Source of the DNA: Lentzea jiangxiensis
Lineage (GTDB): Bacteria; Actinomycetota; Actinomycetes; Mycobacteriales; Pseudonocardiaceae
Assembly (NCBI RefSeq): GCF_900104175.1
Contig: NZ_FNIX01000002.1
Span: forward strand, 1-64,000
Direction of reading: 5' to 3'
Length of the DNA stretch: 64,000 bases
In this document: positions 63,879 to 64,000 of the stretch, piece by piece
Numbering within the stretch: position 1 is the first letter of the stretch
Layout of the letters: each line of letters starts with the position of its first letter
Made by a program: the position numbers and the translations under genes
The notes under the pieces: generated by a model
Database searches by the model: none
What the model saw: only the letters and a program-made list of their open reading frames with translations
What the model was told of the DNA's origin: nothing

Positions 63879-64000
63879 TCAGGCCTGTTCAGCCGGAGGG
63901 CCGCGCCACGACAGCACGGCGGGCAGGACGGTCGTGACCGGCACGCGCGCGGGCGTGGCGACGACCAGGGGAGCGCTGGCGGGCAACGGGACGGGCCTGC
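63879..64000 (-). CDS. C-terminal end of a gene cut by the window edge
   Basis: One minus-strand frame from the window edge reads RPVPLPASAPLVVATPARVP and ends LSWRGPPAEQA before a stop at 63879-63881. The codon bias is good and there is no start in the window. The short hydrophobic, Pro-rich tail recalls small secreted proteins often encoded before PepSY genes. Function unknown. Confidence 0.4.
   Translation of the reverse strand, partial: RPVPLPASAPLVVATPARVPVTTVLPAVLSWRGPPAEQA

Overview
The window is about 70% G+C with strong GC bias at third codon positions, many GTG and some TTG starts, stop/start overlaps of 4-8 bp, leaderless-looking genes, SARP/AfsR-type and ECF regulators, lipoprotein-rich secretion and Tat-type signals. 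This fits a filamentous actinobacterium, probably Pseudonocardiaceae (Lentzea/Saccharothrix/Actinosynnema-like); the genus is an inference. No rRNA, tRNA, CRISPR, intact insertion sequence or phage gene was found.

Layout. 0-8.7 kb: a hypothetical protein, a HesB-like protein without cysteines, a B-lectin/LysM protein, two tandem NlpC/P60 cell-wall hydrolases, an iron-box-preceded siderophore-binding lipoprotein with an MFS exporter, a proline iminopeptidase, a DUF1992 protein and an AA10 LPMO. 8.7-11.1 kb: gene-poor accessory stretch with a methyltransferase, a 2TM protein and fragments. 11.1-16.3 kb: YCII/ECF sigma pair, CopC, MFS, two tandem HATPase proteins and a class A beta-lactamase. 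16.3-20.5 kb: GntR regulator and a 1169-residue SARP/pseudocyclase/AAA/TPR regulator in line with the beta-lactamase. 20.6-25.3 kb: a complete sugar-type ABC importer ending in a PhyH-type dioxygenase. 25.4-31.1 kb: lipoprotein, GDSL hydrolase, methyltransferase, divergent LysR/MBL pair with a T-N11-A box, MmcQ/YjbR protein and a secreted alpha-carbonic anhydrase. 31.2-40.4 kb: an MFS remnant followed by an intact MFS gene, DedA, a short gamma-glutamyltransferase, another MFS, a secreted beta-helix protein, a histidine phosphatase, a membrane metallophosphoesterase and a TerB-like protein. 40.5-44.7 kb: propeller-amidohydrolase and an APH-like kinase. 44.6-60 kb: two paralogous modules, each a periplasmic-binding-protein lipoprotein with a membrane GGDEF-EAL protein, flanking metH (with an SAH riboswitch), a patatin-like protein, a frameshifted GH8 enzyme, a secreted unknown and an amidohydrolase. 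60-64 kb: M28 peptidase, a membrane-YbaB fusion, a PepSY-type membrane protein and the end of a cut-off gene.

The best candidate for an undescribed system is the duplicated sugar-binding-protein/GGDEF-EAL module: neither binding protein has ABC permease genes next to it. In one copy the two genes overlap by 4 bp; in the other they diverge from a 137-bp promoter region. This suggests a ligand-to-c-di-GMP sensor in which a lipid-anchored binding protein reports to the ectodomain of the cyclase/phosphodiesterase.
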